Positions 54,688 through 63,724 of a stretch of DNA of 64,000 nt are shown one piece after another. The notes below the pieces were generated by a model. It saw nothing but the letters and a program-made list of their open reading frames with translations. It was not told where the DNA came from and ran no database searches. Source of the stretch: Bacillus rubiinfantis (lineage in GTDB: Bacteria > Bacillota > Bacilli > Bacillales > Cytobacillaceae). The translations under genes and the position numbers were made by a program. The DNA lies in assembly GCA_000752035.1 (NCBI GenBank), contig CCFE01000010.1, positions 62,001-126,000 on the forward strand. The letters run 5' to 3'. Position 1 is the stretch's first letter, and every line of letters starts with the position of its first letter.

Positions 54688-55818
54688 TTAGCTCTTTTCT
54701 TCGGACGATGTTTCCGATTTTATCGGACTCAGGCTAAGGAGCTCGAACACTTCCTTTTTGACTTCCTCCTTTCTTTTTTCCTTTTTCCGCCTAGCGATCA
54801 GGGGATTAGGTGGTTTGAGTGTTGGCAGGAAGGCTTTGCCTACCGATTCCTGTTCCTTCGCCTGTTCCCGCATGTTACCTTCCATCAGCTTTTGAAGAGA
54901 CATAACTTTCTGTTCCAGTTCCGTCAGACGCTGCGATTCCTTTTCCGCGGCCTCATCGATAACAGTTTCCGCCATGCGGGCCGCATCCGGTTGCTTCGGT
55001 TCTTCATAGTAAGGGGTTTGTACAGGCAATTCAGATTCTTCACAGTAGATCGGCGAGTGTGTCCTGAACGCTGACGGTTTTTCCTGTACATCCTTTGTTT
55101 TGACTTGTACGAATACTTCGTTCACTTGCGCAGGTGCTTCTTCTGGATGAACCTCGACTTCATCCGTTGATTCTTGTTTCAACTGAATGCCAATCGTTTC
55201 CTCACGGCTCGTTTCTGGTATAAAAGATGTTTTGTTTTCCCCCGGCTTCCTGTGACGTTGCCTTTGTCTCGCGAACACTTCCTTCGCTTCTTTCATGCGT
55301 TTCCACACAGATGGTTTGCTCTCCTTATTTTTGGGAGTTACGCTTGCGGAATGTTCCTGCTCGTTTGCTTTCGGAAGAGCGGCAGTCATCTCTTCAAGCA
55401 TGTTTACTTCTCCGTTCGATACGGTATAGGTGAAGTAGTTGCGGAATTGGTAGACCGTCTCCTTCGGGATTTCTTTCCCGCGATAATATGTCTTCTTCGA
55501 GACGCGGTTTCTCACCTGATACCCGATGAACGACCGGAAGAAGAAGATCGGTGATCGGTTCTCCGTTCCCACATCCGCGAGCAGCCATGCAAGCCCAATC
55601 GGAAGAAGGACAAGAACGCCCTTCGGCATCCAGTTGATGAGGTTCCCAAGATACGGAAGGTTATAAAAGACAATCGTTCCGACACCGAAGACGATCCCAT
55701 ACAAAACAGCTTTCATCCGCAACGGTCGTCCTAGCTTCAATCCAAAAACTTGATAGATTTTCTTTTCGAATTTCAAATAGTTGTTCAGGACATATAACGG
55801 GATTTTGTTAATCACCAT
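54688..55818 (-). CDS. TcpE-family membrane protein with long coiled tail
   Basis: 376 residues. N-terminal TcpE-like part: YLKFEKKIYQVFGLKLGRP, two helices (about 33-85), then FFFRSFIGYQVRNRVSKKTY. After residue 150 a long charged, partly coiled tail (ELEQKVMSLQKLMEGNMREQ) not found in short TcpE proteins. Part of the secretion channel. Confidence 0.8.
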   Translation of the reverse strand: MVINKIPLYVLNNYLKFEKKIYQVFGLKLGRPLRMKAVLYGIVFGVGTIVFYNLPYLGNLINWMPKGVLVLLPIGLAWLLADVGTENRSPIFFFRSFIGYQVRNRVSKKTYYRGKEIPKETVYQFRNYFTYTVSNGEVNMLEEMTAALPKANEQEHSASVTPKNKESKPSVWKRMKEAKEVFARQRQRHRKPGENKTSFIPETSREETIGIQLKQESTDEVEVHPEEAPAQVNEVFVQVKTKDVQEKPSAFRTHSPIYCEESELPVQTPYYEEPKQPDAARMAETVIDEAAEKESQRLTELEQKVMSLQKLMEGNMREQAKEQESVGKAFLPTLKPPNPLIARRKKEKRKEEVKKEVFELLSLSPIKSETSSEEKS

Positions 55819-55848
55819 TCACCACCTGTTTTAAATTTCGAAAAACAA

Positions 55849-55896
55849 AACAATGGGAATCCATAACGGCTGCCACCGATACAGACCCCCATTGTT
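55849..55896 (-). terminator. long-loop hairpin after the TcpD-like gene
   Basis: AACAATGGG / CCCATTGTT arms, then TTTTGTTTTT on the minus strand. Would reduce readthrough from the small membrane protein gene into the TcpE gene. Confidence 0.65.
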
Positions 55897-55908
55897 AAGA
55901 GATGACTG

Positions 55909-56133
55909 TTACCTACCACCAAAGTTAAGCAAGTTCGTCAGCCATTCGGCAAGTGTGATAATCAAATCAGGCTTCACGATAAACATACCGATAAATGCAA
56001 GTCCAATGACAACCCCGACCATCGCAATCCAAGCACGCTTGAATGCTGTGACGATGAGCAGAACCAGGAGGGCGATGAACAAAGCCCATTTGACTTCCCC
56101 CGCGAACCAATCGAATAAACTTTCTATCGACAT
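55909..56133 (-). CDS. TcpD-like small two-helix membrane protein
   Basis: 74 residues after AAAGGAG, almost wholly two helices (WALFIALLVLLIVTAF and IAMVGVVIGLAFIGMFIV). Size and gene order (TcpC, this, TcpE, VirB4) fit TcpD-type or VirB2-like proteins of Gram-positive conjugation systems. Confidence 0.65.
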   Translation of the reverse strand: MSIESLFDWFAGEVKWALFIALLVLLIVTAFKRAWIAMVGVVIGLAFIGMFIVKPDLIITLAEWLTNLLNFGGR

Positions 56134-56258
56134 ATACCAACTAACTCCTTTCAGTTGTTTTCGTTATGTTGTTTTACTGTTCAAAGACCCGTACCTTACC
56201 GGTGGTAGGGAAAATGCATTTTCTTGATAACACCACCCCCAACAGGGCAATCCCGGGA

Positions 56259-57500
56259 TCACCTCTTGCCGGATTGTGATTCCTGTTCTTTTTCTCCTTG
56301 CTTGTCTTTTTTGCTTTTATCGCCACCGGTTTCATCAGACGATTGCTCTGTAGCCCGAAGTAATTCGTCGATATATTTCTTGCTGTTTAGATGCTTCACC
56401 ACGAAACGATCCTGCCGCTCCGCAAGGACAATTTGATAATAGGAAGAATATTCAATGCCAGTATCCGGTTCGGCGAAAATGACCGTGGCGCTCACGACTT
56501 TTTCCTTTTCGTTTTTCCCTTCGAACACGGTGACATTCTTGATCGAATCGAACTGCATCGTTTTGTTCAAACCACTTTGACGGTGTTCGTCCTCAAACAG
56601 ATAGCTTAGCTTCTCTCTTGAATCGTTCGCATAGGCTTCGAAAAATGTGTTCAGGAAGTCTTTGACGCCGTTTATCTGGTTGCCGACAACGGTGCGCAGT
56701 TTTTCGGTATCCATGTCAGGACCGGATGTATTCGGCGTTTCCTCGTAATAAGTGAAACTTGGAACCTGATAAATCATGTATCGTTTTTGGTCTGCATCGT
56801 AATACAGATGGACCGCCACGTATTTTTTCTTTGTAACTCTTTTTACAATTCCTTGTTCGTTTACTACGACATCCATGCTATCCTGCGATAGGTTTTCGAC
56901 CGAATGGGTATCTTCCCCATCCTCGCCAAGTGCGCTTTTCTCTTTTTCAATGGCAGCGAGCGTCTTGTCGTAAGTGATACCTACCTGAAACGTCAGAATG
57001 GACTTGTTATCGCCTATGCCCTCCGCTTCTTTCAACAGGACGGCATCCCGTTTCAGCGTGGATTGCCACATCTTGCCTGCAACATTTCCGATCTGGTCGG
57101 CAAGGTCTTTCGTTACAAAGTAGCCGAGTTGTGTATCCCGTTCGTTCTTATCAAGCTGCTCGGGATTCCACGTGAAATAATGCGAAAGGAAATCCTTCGA
57201 AAACTCAATGGCTTCCATCGATACCGCCTTACTTGCAGTCGGTTCATTGGGGACCACCGCTTCCGTCTGTTTCTTTCCCCCGCCCGAATTGACAACCACA
57301 GTCAGAAACATCAACACCAGCATGACCCAGAAGGCGATGACACCAGCCTTCCGCGTGCGATACCCTTTTGGTTTGTTCTGCTTTTCCTTCTTCTTCGCAT
57401 CACTTTTCTGCTTTTCATTCTCGTTCATTTTCAAGACGACGTTTTTAAATTTCTTAAACTTTCCCTCCTTATTTGATTTTCTGTGAGTACGTTTGCTCAA
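56259..57500 (-). CDS. TcpC/VirB8-like conjugation protein
   Basis: 413 residues from TTG 57500, chosen for AAAGGAG seven bases before; a longer frame upstream lacks a site. Basic N-terminus, one helix (about 58-75: AGVIAFWVMLVLMFLTVVV), then two NTF2-like domains (about 110-270 and 280-380). This is the TcpC/ConB architecture; it forms the ring on the outer membrane face that other channel parts need. Lys/Ser-rich tail. Confidence 0.9.
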   Translation of the reverse strand: MSKRTHRKSNKEGKFKKFKNVVLKMNENEKQKSDAKKKEKQNKPKGYRTRKAGVIAFWVMLVLMFLTVVVNSGGGKKQTEAVVPNEPTASKAVSMEAIEFSKDFLSHYFTWNPEQLDKNERDTQLGYFVTKDLADQIGNVAGKMWQSTLKRDAVLLKEAEGIGDNKSILTFQVGITYDKTLAAIEKEKSALGEDGEDTHSVENLSQDSMDVVVNEQGIVKRVTKKKYVAVHLYYDADQKRYMIYQVPSFTYYEETPNTSGPDMDTEKLRTVVGNQINGVKDFLNTFFEAYANDSREKLSYLFEDEHRQSGLNKTMQFDSIKNVTVFEGKNEKEKVVSATVIFAEPDTGIEYSSYYQIVLAERQDRFVVKHLNSKKYIDELLRATEQSSDETGGDKSKKDKQGEKEQESQSGKR

Positions 57501-57534
57501 ATTATTTACTCCTTTCCCGCCATGTGGCGCAAAA

Positions 57535-57759
57535 TCAAATTTTCTTGCTGGAAGAGCCAACCAATATGACGACAGCGACAATAATCATAAGGGTTGCAAT
57601 CGTTCCGTACTTGACAATCGACAGTTCGTACAGATTGGTAATGTGCATCTTGAACTCTTCCCATAGTGGCACAAGACTCGGAAACTGCTCCAAGACGATA
57701 TTGCCGATGACTGCGATCAAGAAAATCATGAAGATAATTCCGAGTAACATCCTGAACAT
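57535..57759 (-). CDS. Small two-helix membrane protein
   Basis: 74 residues after AAAGGAGG; helices MLLGIIFMIFLIAVIGNIV and TIATLMIIVAVVILVG. Placed right before TcpC in the transfer operon; possible minor channel or pilin-like subunit. Family not recognised. Confidence 0.65.
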   Translation of the reverse strand: MFRMLLGIIFMIFLIAVIGNIVLEQFPSLVPLWEEFKMHITNLYELSIVKYGTIATLMIIVAVVILVGSSSKKI

Positions 57760-57978
57760 GCGTGTTCCTCCTTTACATTGGGTTGTGTATAGAAATTGCT
57801 TGCGAATTTACATTTCAACTTGAACCAGTGAGCAAGTATTTCTGACATTACAATAGACCGCTTGGGATTGCTCTCACAGACTCTTTGGAGGTAAAGAAAA
57901 AAGAAGAGGATGTTTTCACTCCCCTTCTCCACCTCACTCGCCTATCATTTTATTAGGAAATAAAAACGGATCGCCTTG

Positions 57979-58071
57979 TCACAACACTTCCATCCGATTC
58001 CTTTTTCGGTAGATCAGATATGCGCCTAAGCCCGACGCGGCCACAAGCGATAGTAAATATCCTTTCCTCAC
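57979..58071 (-). CDS. 30-residue membrane peptide, first gene of the transfer operon
   Basis: GTG 58071 after GGGAGGG gives RKGYLLSLVAASGLGAYLIY plus a basic tail. One hydrophobic helix with charged ends. Too short for most gene finders. The promoter at 58114 lies 43 bp upstream. Role unknown. Confidence 0.55.
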   Translation of the reverse strand: MRKGYLLSLVAASGLGAYLIYRKRNRMEVL

Positions 58072-58109
58072 TTCATCCCTCCCATCACCCTTGACTGTTG
58101 TGTTATTAC

Positions 58110-58162
58110 CTTTATTCTATCAGTCCTTCTGAGTAGAGAAGTCCGTAAAAAGTCCGCGGATA
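58110..58162 (-). promoter_or_regulatory. transfer-operon promoter with two GTCC units phased at 11 bp
   Basis: GTCC at 58141 and 58152 (11 bp apart); 21 nt after the last GGAC on the minus strand is TAGAAT (58114-58119) with an upstream TG. Same repeat unit, phase and spacing as the pilin promoter at 32917. Confidence 0.75.
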
Positions 58163-58177
58163 TTATTCTGCAAAGAA

Positions 58178-58204
58178 AAAATGCCCGACCACTTTCGGCC
58201 CGAC
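58178..58204 (-). terminator. terminator upstream of the transfer operon
   Basis: Minus-strand GCCGA/TCGGGC stem followed by ATTTTTT, directly after the gene ending at 58207. It isolates the transfer promoter from upstream transcription. Confidence 0.65.
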
Positions 58205-58206
58205 AC

Positions 58207-58758
58207 TTAATGTTTCAGCATATACGAAAATTCACTTCGGATGATCCGCATGGCGTGTTCTGGATCCGTCGCCCGTCCCTGACGGATGAATACGATCATT
58301 GCTTCAAGAACATTCCTGCGTTGAAACTCCGGAGGGAGAGTGCATTTCTCTTTGAGCGCCTTTTCAATTGTCGCACGATTATGCTCCGCCGCTCTCACAA
58401 ACTCGAAGCAATTCAAGAACTCCCTATCGCACCTCCCTTCCAGTATGTTTGTCCGCTTCTTTATGACGTTGTAGGCCCTAAAACCAAAAAGCACCGCGAG
58501 GGCAACGGAACCGCCCATGAAGAAGTATAGAGGAAACCAAAATACAGTTTCCCGCATCGGTCGGACCATTGAGTTGAGCAGGAAGAAGATGAGCGTCGAA
58601 ACGCCCATTGTTGTAAGGACAATTCGCAGGACCGTATTGTTGTTCACAATCCTCTTTTGCAGAAACCCATCCATTTTCCTCTTCCATATATCCCGTTCTT
58701 CCGTGAACATTTCTTTCAGCAACAACGCCTTGTATGTCTGCTCCAGGGACAGCATCAT
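58207..58758 (-). CDS. Hypothetical two-helix membrane protein
   Basis: About 183 residues from ATG 58758 after AAAAAAGGAG. Two helices (VLRIVLTTMGVSTLIFFLL and FPLYFFMGGSVALAVLFGF), then a cytoplasmic helical domain. Family unknown. Confidence 0.6.
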   Translation of the reverse strand: MMLSLEQTYKALLLKEMFTEERDIWKRKMDGFLQKRIVNNNTVLRIVLTTMGVSTLIFFLLNSMVRPMRETVFWFPLYFFMGGSVALAVLFGFRAYNVIKKRTNILEGRCDREFLNCFEFVRAAEHNRATIEKALKEKCTLPPEFQRRNVLEAMIVFIRQGRATDPEHAMRIIRSEFSYMLKH

Positions 58759-58885
58759 TACACCCATCTCCTTTTTTCAATTATTGATCTTACGCCTATA
58801 ATAGCCCTCTCGCAGGAGTTCAACCAATTATCGTAAGGAGAATTTTTATGTTGCTAACAAAACACCTTTTGTTATGAACAAAAAG

Positions 58886-59257
58886 CTAACACACAAGATA
58901 CTGCGGTTTGCATTCCTGTATCAGGTACCCGATCCACCGTTTTCCGAGCGTCGTGTTCAAGAATTTCTCCGACAGGTTGATACTTTCCCAATGCCGGATG
59001 ATACCCCATTCTAAAAACCAAAGGACGGAAAAGGCATCTGAAATAATTACCTTCTTTCCATTGACGACAGCTTCTGCCGTGAACGTGTGGATGCTAATGT
59101 CTCCATTATTCTTGCAGGTATGCACTTCCACTTTCCGCACATGGACTTTTAAGGGCCCGTGTTCCCTTTCCATTGCTTGTACTGCTTTTTCTACCGTCGG
59201 CTTCCATTGCCACTTATCCAAATGGGTGAAAGCCGCTTCCTTCACTTCTTTTTCCAA
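58886..59257 (-). CDS. Hypothetical small protein
   Basis: 123 residues; TTG 59257 chosen after TTAGGAG, start uncertain. Mixed fold with VHVRKVEVHTCKNNGDISIH. No family recognised. Confidence 0.5.
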   Translation of the reverse strand: MEKEVKEAAFTHLDKWQWKPTVEKAVQAMEREHGPLKVHVRKVEVHTCKNNGDISIHTFTAEAVVNGKKVIISDAFSVLWFLEWGIIRHWESINLSEKFLNTTLGKRWIGYLIQECKPQYLVC

Positions 59258-59285
59258 ATCAACGTACACTCCTAACATTAAAATC

Positions 59286-59310
59286 AAACAGGCAACCTAG
59301 TTGCCTGTTT
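59286..59310 (-). terminator. terminator
   Basis: AAACAGGCAAC / GTTGCCTGTTT stem around a 3-base loop, after the gene at 59313; T-rich on the minus strand. Confidence 0.75.
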
Positions 59311-59312
59311 CG

Positions 59313-59735
59313 TTAACGGCGGATTCTCGCTTTTCTGCCTTCGAGTTCAAGGCTTGGCTTGTCGAAGGCGTAGTAGTCTTCCCTATGTTCGAGTCGGGTG
59401 AATAGATAATAGCCTCCCGCCTGTGAGTCCTCATCCTCCACCCAGATATCAAGGGGCGACCCGCTCGACAGTTCGTATGCCCCAAGGGCGTACCGTCCAT
59501 TCCCGTTCTTTTTTAGAACGCCCTCTATGAATGTAGTCTTTCCCAACTCCGCCATACAGCCGTACGCTTTTTCAAGAGCCAACTGACTTTGATAAACCAG
59601 TAGATATTTCTGATATTCATCGATGTTAAGTATTGCCGTATTAGTGTTGTCGAACATTTTATCTGTATCCTGCAAAAGGGTTTCAATTTCCCCACCGAGC
59701 TTTTTGTATCGCTTCACGATTTCTTCTAAATCCAT
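59313..59735 (-). CDS. Hypothetical protein
   Basis: 140 residues from ATG 59735 after GAGGAGTGG. Acidic, helical first half (EEIVKRYKKLGGEIETLLQD) and a beta-rich second half (PLDIWVEDEDSQAGGYYLF). Unknown family. Confidence 0.55.
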   Translation of the reverse strand: MDLEEIVKRYKKLGGEIETLLQDTDKMFDNTNTAILNIDEYQKYLLVYQSQLALEKAYGCMAELGKTTFIEGVLKKNGNGRYALGAYELSSGSPLDIWVEDEDSQAGGYYLFTRLEHREDYYAFDKPSLELEGRKARIRR

Positions 59736-59797
59736 TTCATTTCCACTCCTCTCGTTTAAATGTAGTTTCAGCCGAATCATGAAATTCGGTGCATCGC

Positions 59798-60229
59798 CTA
59801 CATGACTTGCCCCGTTTTCCATCCTTTGGCTTGATAGACCATATTTAAAAAACCATTCAACTGCTTCGGATTGGTGAATCCTAGCGCACGTTGAATGGAT
59901 TTCTTTGTTGCTCCCTGTTCGAGCAAGTAGAGGACTTCATCAGGCGTTAGTTCCTCCCCTTTGGAAAGAAGAAATTCGATGTTCGTATTCTTCTCCCATA
60001 GTTCAGTTCCCACGTTCCGTAGACATTTGTAAATCGGGCAATTTCCGCATACAGATTCATAGGAGTTCGGTTCCTCTGGGGCGACGTCGGAAATTGCCCG
60101 TCCGTTCATCGGACAGGCATCGCAGATTTTAAAACATCTGCCAATTTCCAGAAACAGCCGCTTCTTTTTCAGCCGCGTCTTTGCCTTGAAGCTGCTCTCT
60201 ATCTTCTCCCTTGTTTTTGCATCTAACAT
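59798..60229 (-). CDS. Cysteine-rich zinc-finger-like protein
   Basis: 143 residues after GGGAGATAGAG. Cys pattern CDAC...CGNCPIYKC suggests a zinc or iron-sulfur site (about 36-72); the C-terminal part (LLEQGATKKSIQRALGF) looks like a helix-turn-helix. Possible regulator. Confidence 0.6.
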   Translation of the reverse strand: MLDAKTREKIESSFKAKTRLKKKRLFLEIGRCFKICDACPMNGRAISDVAPEEPNSYESVCGNCPIYKCLRNVGTELWEKNTNIEFLLSKGEELTPDEVLYLLEQGATKKSIQRALGFTNPKQLNGFLNMVYQAKGWKTGQVM

Positions 60230-60252
60230 CTCTATCTCCCTTCCCCTAGTGA

Positions 60253-60624
60253 TTATTCATTACCGAAAGAGGACAGAAAGGCTTGCGCGCTGTTTCTAAT
60301 GGCATCCTCCGATACAACGCCCTTCTGATCCTTTCTGCTTATCTCGCTCCCGCTTGAAGCAACCGTGATCCCTTTCCGCAGTTCTTTTAACAGTTCTTCA
60401 TGCTGTAATCGGTATAATTCCTTAAAATTGAGCAATTCCTTTTTAAGTTCATCAAATTCCTTCTTCTCTTTCCGTTCGTCGTTCATCGTGCGGTATGCAT
60501 ATTTAAGCATATTTCGAATCATTTCACTCCGCCTGCTTTTGGGGACATTTTCAAGCATTCTTCCAATGTCCTCATCTTCGTCCGTGAGCCGGAAACTGTA
60601 CCGCCTTTCCCAATTCGCTGTCAT
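60253..60624 (-). CDS. parR: ParR-like partition DNA-binding protein
   Basis: 123 residues. Ribbon-helix-helix-like N-terminus (RYSFRLTDEDEDIGRMLEN...SRRSEMIRNMLKY), then a coiled region. It lies directly downstream of the ParM-like gene, the usual parM-parR order. It would bind a centromere repeat and join the plasmid to the filament. Confidence 0.7.
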   Translation of the reverse strand: MTANWERRYSFRLTDEDEDIGRMLENVPKSRRSEMIRNMLKYAYRTMNDERKEKKEFDELKKELLNFKELYRLQHEELLKELRKGITVASSGSEISRKDQKGVVSEDAIRNSAQAFLSSFGNE

Positions 60625-60645
60625 CGTTGTTCACCGCCCGCCACC

Positions 60646-61695
60646 TTATTTCCGATGATTGAAAATGGAGTTGCCTAGCCGCAAGTACCCGATTGCATTT
60701 GCGAATTGACTTTCCTGAATCTTAATCAGCCGGTCATCGAAGGGTTTCTGAATAAATGGCTCGAACAATTCACCACCGCCCCCCGCAAGGAAAATAGCAT
60801 CAAATAGGTCCGACTCTTCACCCCACACGTTTTTTAACCGGTCTACGATATTCATGGCAATCGACTTCTTGCTCGTATGGATCATTTCCTCAAAGTTTAG
60901 TGTTTTCCCCTTGTAAGTCAGCCGCCCGTCTTGCATGGCACGGTTCAGATGGAACTCGTTCAAATCCGCACCACCCGTTTGCACCTTGAAGGCTTGCCTG
61001 ATGTCCCGCGTCAGGTTGATAACTCCATCGTCGATTGTACCGGACAGCTTGGTCTTCGGCATGAATCCCTTGTTCGCCTGAATCTCGACAACCACGAAAT
61101 CCGTTGTCCGATACCCAATGTCGATCAAACCGATCAGCGCACCCTCATTCATGTAATGTGGGTACGTCAGTTTACCTTCGTGGTTGAAAAGGGCTGAATA
61201 CACAGCGGACGCTCCTTGCGGAAACACAAGTGCATCCTCAATGTTAATCTGCTCCTTGCACCCGGCAAGCGAGCCGGATTCCCATTCAAGCGTAGGATGC
61301 ACACCTTTGATGGACTGTTGGAAATCCTTTGCCTGCGCTCTATAGAAGTCAAGAGGCAACCCCGTCGATAGTTTAATAGAACCGCTCTTTCCATCCGTTA
61401 CAAGCTGAACTGCAGTATTCAGCAAGATATGCGTATATAAGTGTTCAAACCGCTCCCGCTCAAAAATTCGTGACAGGGAACGCGATTCCTTCGCAAGTTC
61501 GCCCACGAAGTAACTTTCTCCTTTGTACACGACATGTATATTCAAAAGATCATTCTTTTCTTCCCCGAACATGTTTGTAAGCCCCCGGTCATGTCCTTTT
61601 CCGACAAGCGACGGGAAAACAACTCTCTTGCCTGTTGAGGAAATCGCCTTTACAAAACCATATCCTAAATCCACCGCTACAAAATTCGTATTCAC
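60646..61695 (-). CDS. parM: ParM/Alp-type actin-like partition ATPase
   Basis: 349 residues from GTG 61695 after GGGGAGG. Actin-fold motifs: phosphate 1 VAVDLGYGFVKAISS, phosphate 2 IGLIDIGYRTTDFVVVE, adenosine IFLAGGGGELF. Polymerising ATPase that pushes plasmid copies apart. Upstream of parR with 21 bp between. Its presence favours a plasmid over an integrated element. Confidence 0.88.
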   Translation of the reverse strand: MNTNFVAVDLGYGFVKAISSTGKRVVFPSLVGKGHDRGLTNMFGEEKNDLLNIHVVYKGESYFVGELAKESRSLSRIFERERFEHLYTHILLNTAVQLVTDGKSGSIKLSTGLPLDFYRAQAKDFQQSIKGVHPTLEWESGSLAGCKEQINIEDALVFPQGASAVYSALFNHEGKLTYPHYMNEGALIGLIDIGYRTTDFVVVEIQANKGFMPKTKLSGTIDDGVINLTRDIRQAFKVQTGGADLNEFHLNRAMQDGRLTYKGKTLNFEEMIHTSKKSIAMNIVDRLKNVWGEESDLFDAIFLAGGGGELFEPFIQKPFDDRLIKIQESQFANAIGYLRLGNSIFNHRK

Positions 61696-61718
61696 CCTTT
61701 TGTCCTCCCCTTCAGTCG

Positions 61719-62237
61719 CTAGAAACCTAGCAATATTTGTACTATCTCCATTTTCTCCAACCAATCTGCTAAACTCAAAAAATAATCAGTAAAATCTTTC
61801 CACCCGAAAAACAACAGGATCACTATCATGATGACTCGGCATATCCGGTCATTCACGACGAACATGAACCATGATACCTTTATGCCAACCGATAGATTCA
61901 GGGGATTGAACAGCTTCACCCGGCCCGTCAACATATCCCCCCACAGCGTGTGCCAGAACCCCCGCCTTGACTGCAAGTCCCACCTTCAGGTCCATAGCAG
62001 GGTTAGGAGCAATCCAACCGCTATCGAAAACGGAAACGAATGCGGCAGCGTCCGATGTCCCACCAACTGATTCAGCGGAAGCGACACTCGGAACAGTACT
62101 TTTCCGTACTTCAATTTTGGCTCATCGAGATCAGGGATGATGCCTGCGATACAACCAATCAACCCGCCTTTCCAGTCACCACCCGATGCCATGTAGCCGG
62201 CGACGACACCAGACAACATATGCGTTTGACATTCCAA
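61719..62237 (-). pseudogene. YdjM-like membrane hydrolase, broken by two compensating frameshifts
   Basis: TTG 62237 after GGAAGGTG opens MLSGVVAGYM...GIIPDLDEP...HRTLPHSFPF, the metal-dependent hydrolase (LexA-binding/YdjM) pattern. Near 61995 the frame changes to DLKVGLAVKAGVLAHAVG, and at a run of six G (61938-61943) it returns to DMLTGRVKLFNPLN. The first frame meets TGA at 61986. Either a pseudogene or sequencing errors. Confidence 0.7.
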
Positions 62238-62307
62238 AAGTAGGACACCTTCCCTCCGGGGAAAGTCTTCATTTTATCTATCAATCTAAGAAACCTTATC
62301 ACCCCTC

Positions 62308-62502
62308 TCATTTCGTCAGCACCCTGCTATAAAGTCGTTTGTCCTCGACATGTGCCTGCATCCCCTTGCAGCGATAGCACCACAGATGCTTGATATGTCC
62401 ATCCTTCTTCTGATTGCCTTTCAGCCGAAACATCGGGTAGACATTTTGACATTCGCTGCATATCAGAAATGTTTTGACCGTTTCTCGTTTCGTCCGCCAC
62501 AA
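62308..62502 (-). CDS. Small zinc-ribbon protein
   Basis: 64 residues from TTG 62502 after AAGGGAGG. Two Cys pairs (CSEC and CYRC) about 28 residues apart form a zinc ribbon. Unknown partner; often DNA or RNA binding. Confidence 0.6.
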   Translation of the reverse strand: MWRTKRETVKTFLICSECQNVYPMFRLKGNQKKDGHIKHLWCYRCKGMQAHVEDKRLYSRVLTK

Positions 62503-62616
62503 TGATTCACACCTCCCTTTTATCTGCTTTGTCTCCACGTGTGGTTTTTGGGGATTGCCTGCACTTAGGCAGCGGATTGCGTTATCCCCTTGCATCCACT
62601 GTTTCTGCGTGTCATA

Positions 62617-62796
62617 TTACCGGACAGATTGTTGTTCTTGGCGGACCTTGTTATTTAGTTGGTTATAAATGGCTTCGAGTTCCTCGTCTGATAGGTTCCT
62701 GTAGAACTCTTTGCTGTACCCGCCCCATACATAGCACCACTCTTCCATGAATGCCCGGTTCGACGACATAGCCAGGTCTTCATCTTTTACCGCCAT
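62617..62796 (-). CDS. Small hypothetical protein
   Basis: 59 residues after AAGGGAGGG: MAVKDEDLAMSSNRAFMEEW, later RNLSDEELEAIYNQL. The C-terminal part resembles small BH0509-type Bacillus proteins. Good ribosome site. Confidence 0.6.
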   Translation of the reverse strand: MAVKDEDLAMSSNRAFMEEWCYVWGGYSKEFYRNLSDEELEAIYNQLNNKVRQEQQSVR

Positions 62797-62825
62797 ACGC
62801 TTTCCCTCCCTTCAAGCAATTCAAA

Positions 62826-62857
62826 AAGGGGCGACCTTCAATCAGGTCAATCCCCTT
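62826..62857 (-). terminator. terminator after the RepL-like gene
   Basis: CAAGGGG...ACCT / AGGT...CCCCTT stem followed by TTTTTGAATT on the minus strand. Confidence 0.8.
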
Positions 62858-63060
62858 GTTTGCGCGTAGTTTCGACTGCACTGCGTTCAGTAGCAACTTA
62901 CAATTTATTTTTAATTTTTTTCGAGTCAAGTCCGCAATGGATACGGCACGTTTTCTGCAGAGCAGGAAAAACAGATTACCACCTGAACCTAGGCTGAAAC
63001 CAGAACAACATGCATTTTGGTATTTTTTGAACCATCCACCTCCTTCAAGTTAGCTTGTTG

Positions 63061-63495
63061 TTAAATCCTGAACGGTAATTTGTCCATGACAGGGTTCCGG
63101 ACCGGCTCCGCAAAAAGATGTTTGATGGACAGAGGAATCGCACAGGACATTTCGCCATAAAACACGATGTTCGGATTGGCAAACATAATGTATTGAGCCA
63201 CCTTCGCTATGTCGCTTTTATTCAGCTCCTTTTTAAGCAGCCCTTTTCGTTCCAGTCCGCCAATCAACCGATTTATAGTTTCCCTCGACATCTCCATCCG
63301 ATGGGCGAGTTCGCTTTGCGTGAGATAATGCCCGCGTTCGCGATTGATGCAGTTGTCGGAATCAAGAACTGTGGATAAACGAAAAAGGAATGCCATTTCC
63401 GCATCGGTTAGATATTTATGTTCGGTGAAATAGGAAATGTTAGGTGTCACGAAGGTTACGACGTTGGACGTCCTTTCCGTTTCTTGGATAACCAA
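63061..63495 (-). CDS. RepL-like winged-helix protein (possible plasmid replication protein)
   Basis: About 144 residues from TTG 63495 after AAGGAG. A winged helix (YLTQSELAHRMEMSRETINR, LIGGLERKGLLKK) followed by YIMFANPNIVFYGE, like the NP...G tail of Firmicute RepL proteins. It could start replication or be a regulator. Same fold hints occur in the next gene. Confidence 0.55.
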   Translation of the reverse strand: MVIQETERTSNVVTFVTPNISYFTEHKYLTDAEMAFLFRLSTVLDSDNCINRERGHYLTQSELAHRMEMSRETINRLIGGLERKGLLKKELNKSDIAKVAQYIMFANPNIVFYGEMSCAIPLSIKHLFAEPVRNPVMDKLPFRI

Positions 63496-63620
63496 GTAAA
63501 TCAACTCCTTGCCTTTTTGTCTAAAAATTAAGAATCGGACACTATATATAAGAATAAGAATAGCGCCAACTGACCAAGGTGCGAAAAATCCCTTCAAACC
63601 AACGTTTATAAGCGTTTTAG

Positions 63621-63717
63621 GATGTGTCTTTTAGAACACACTAGTGTATCTTTTTAGACACACCCCCAAAGCATTATTTTGGTGTTATTTTTTATGGTGT
63701 GACAAAAAAGACACACC
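63621..63717. repeat. inverted repeats between the two RepL-like genes
   Basis: GTGTCTTTTAGA ... TCTTTTTAGACAC around the palindrome ACACTAGTGT (63638-63647), and GGTGTG / CACACC around an A/T run (63696-63717). Several copies of a TGTGTCTNNNAAG-like unit. Possible operator, terminator or replication origin. Confidence 0.5.
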
Positions 63718-63724
63718 TATGGCC

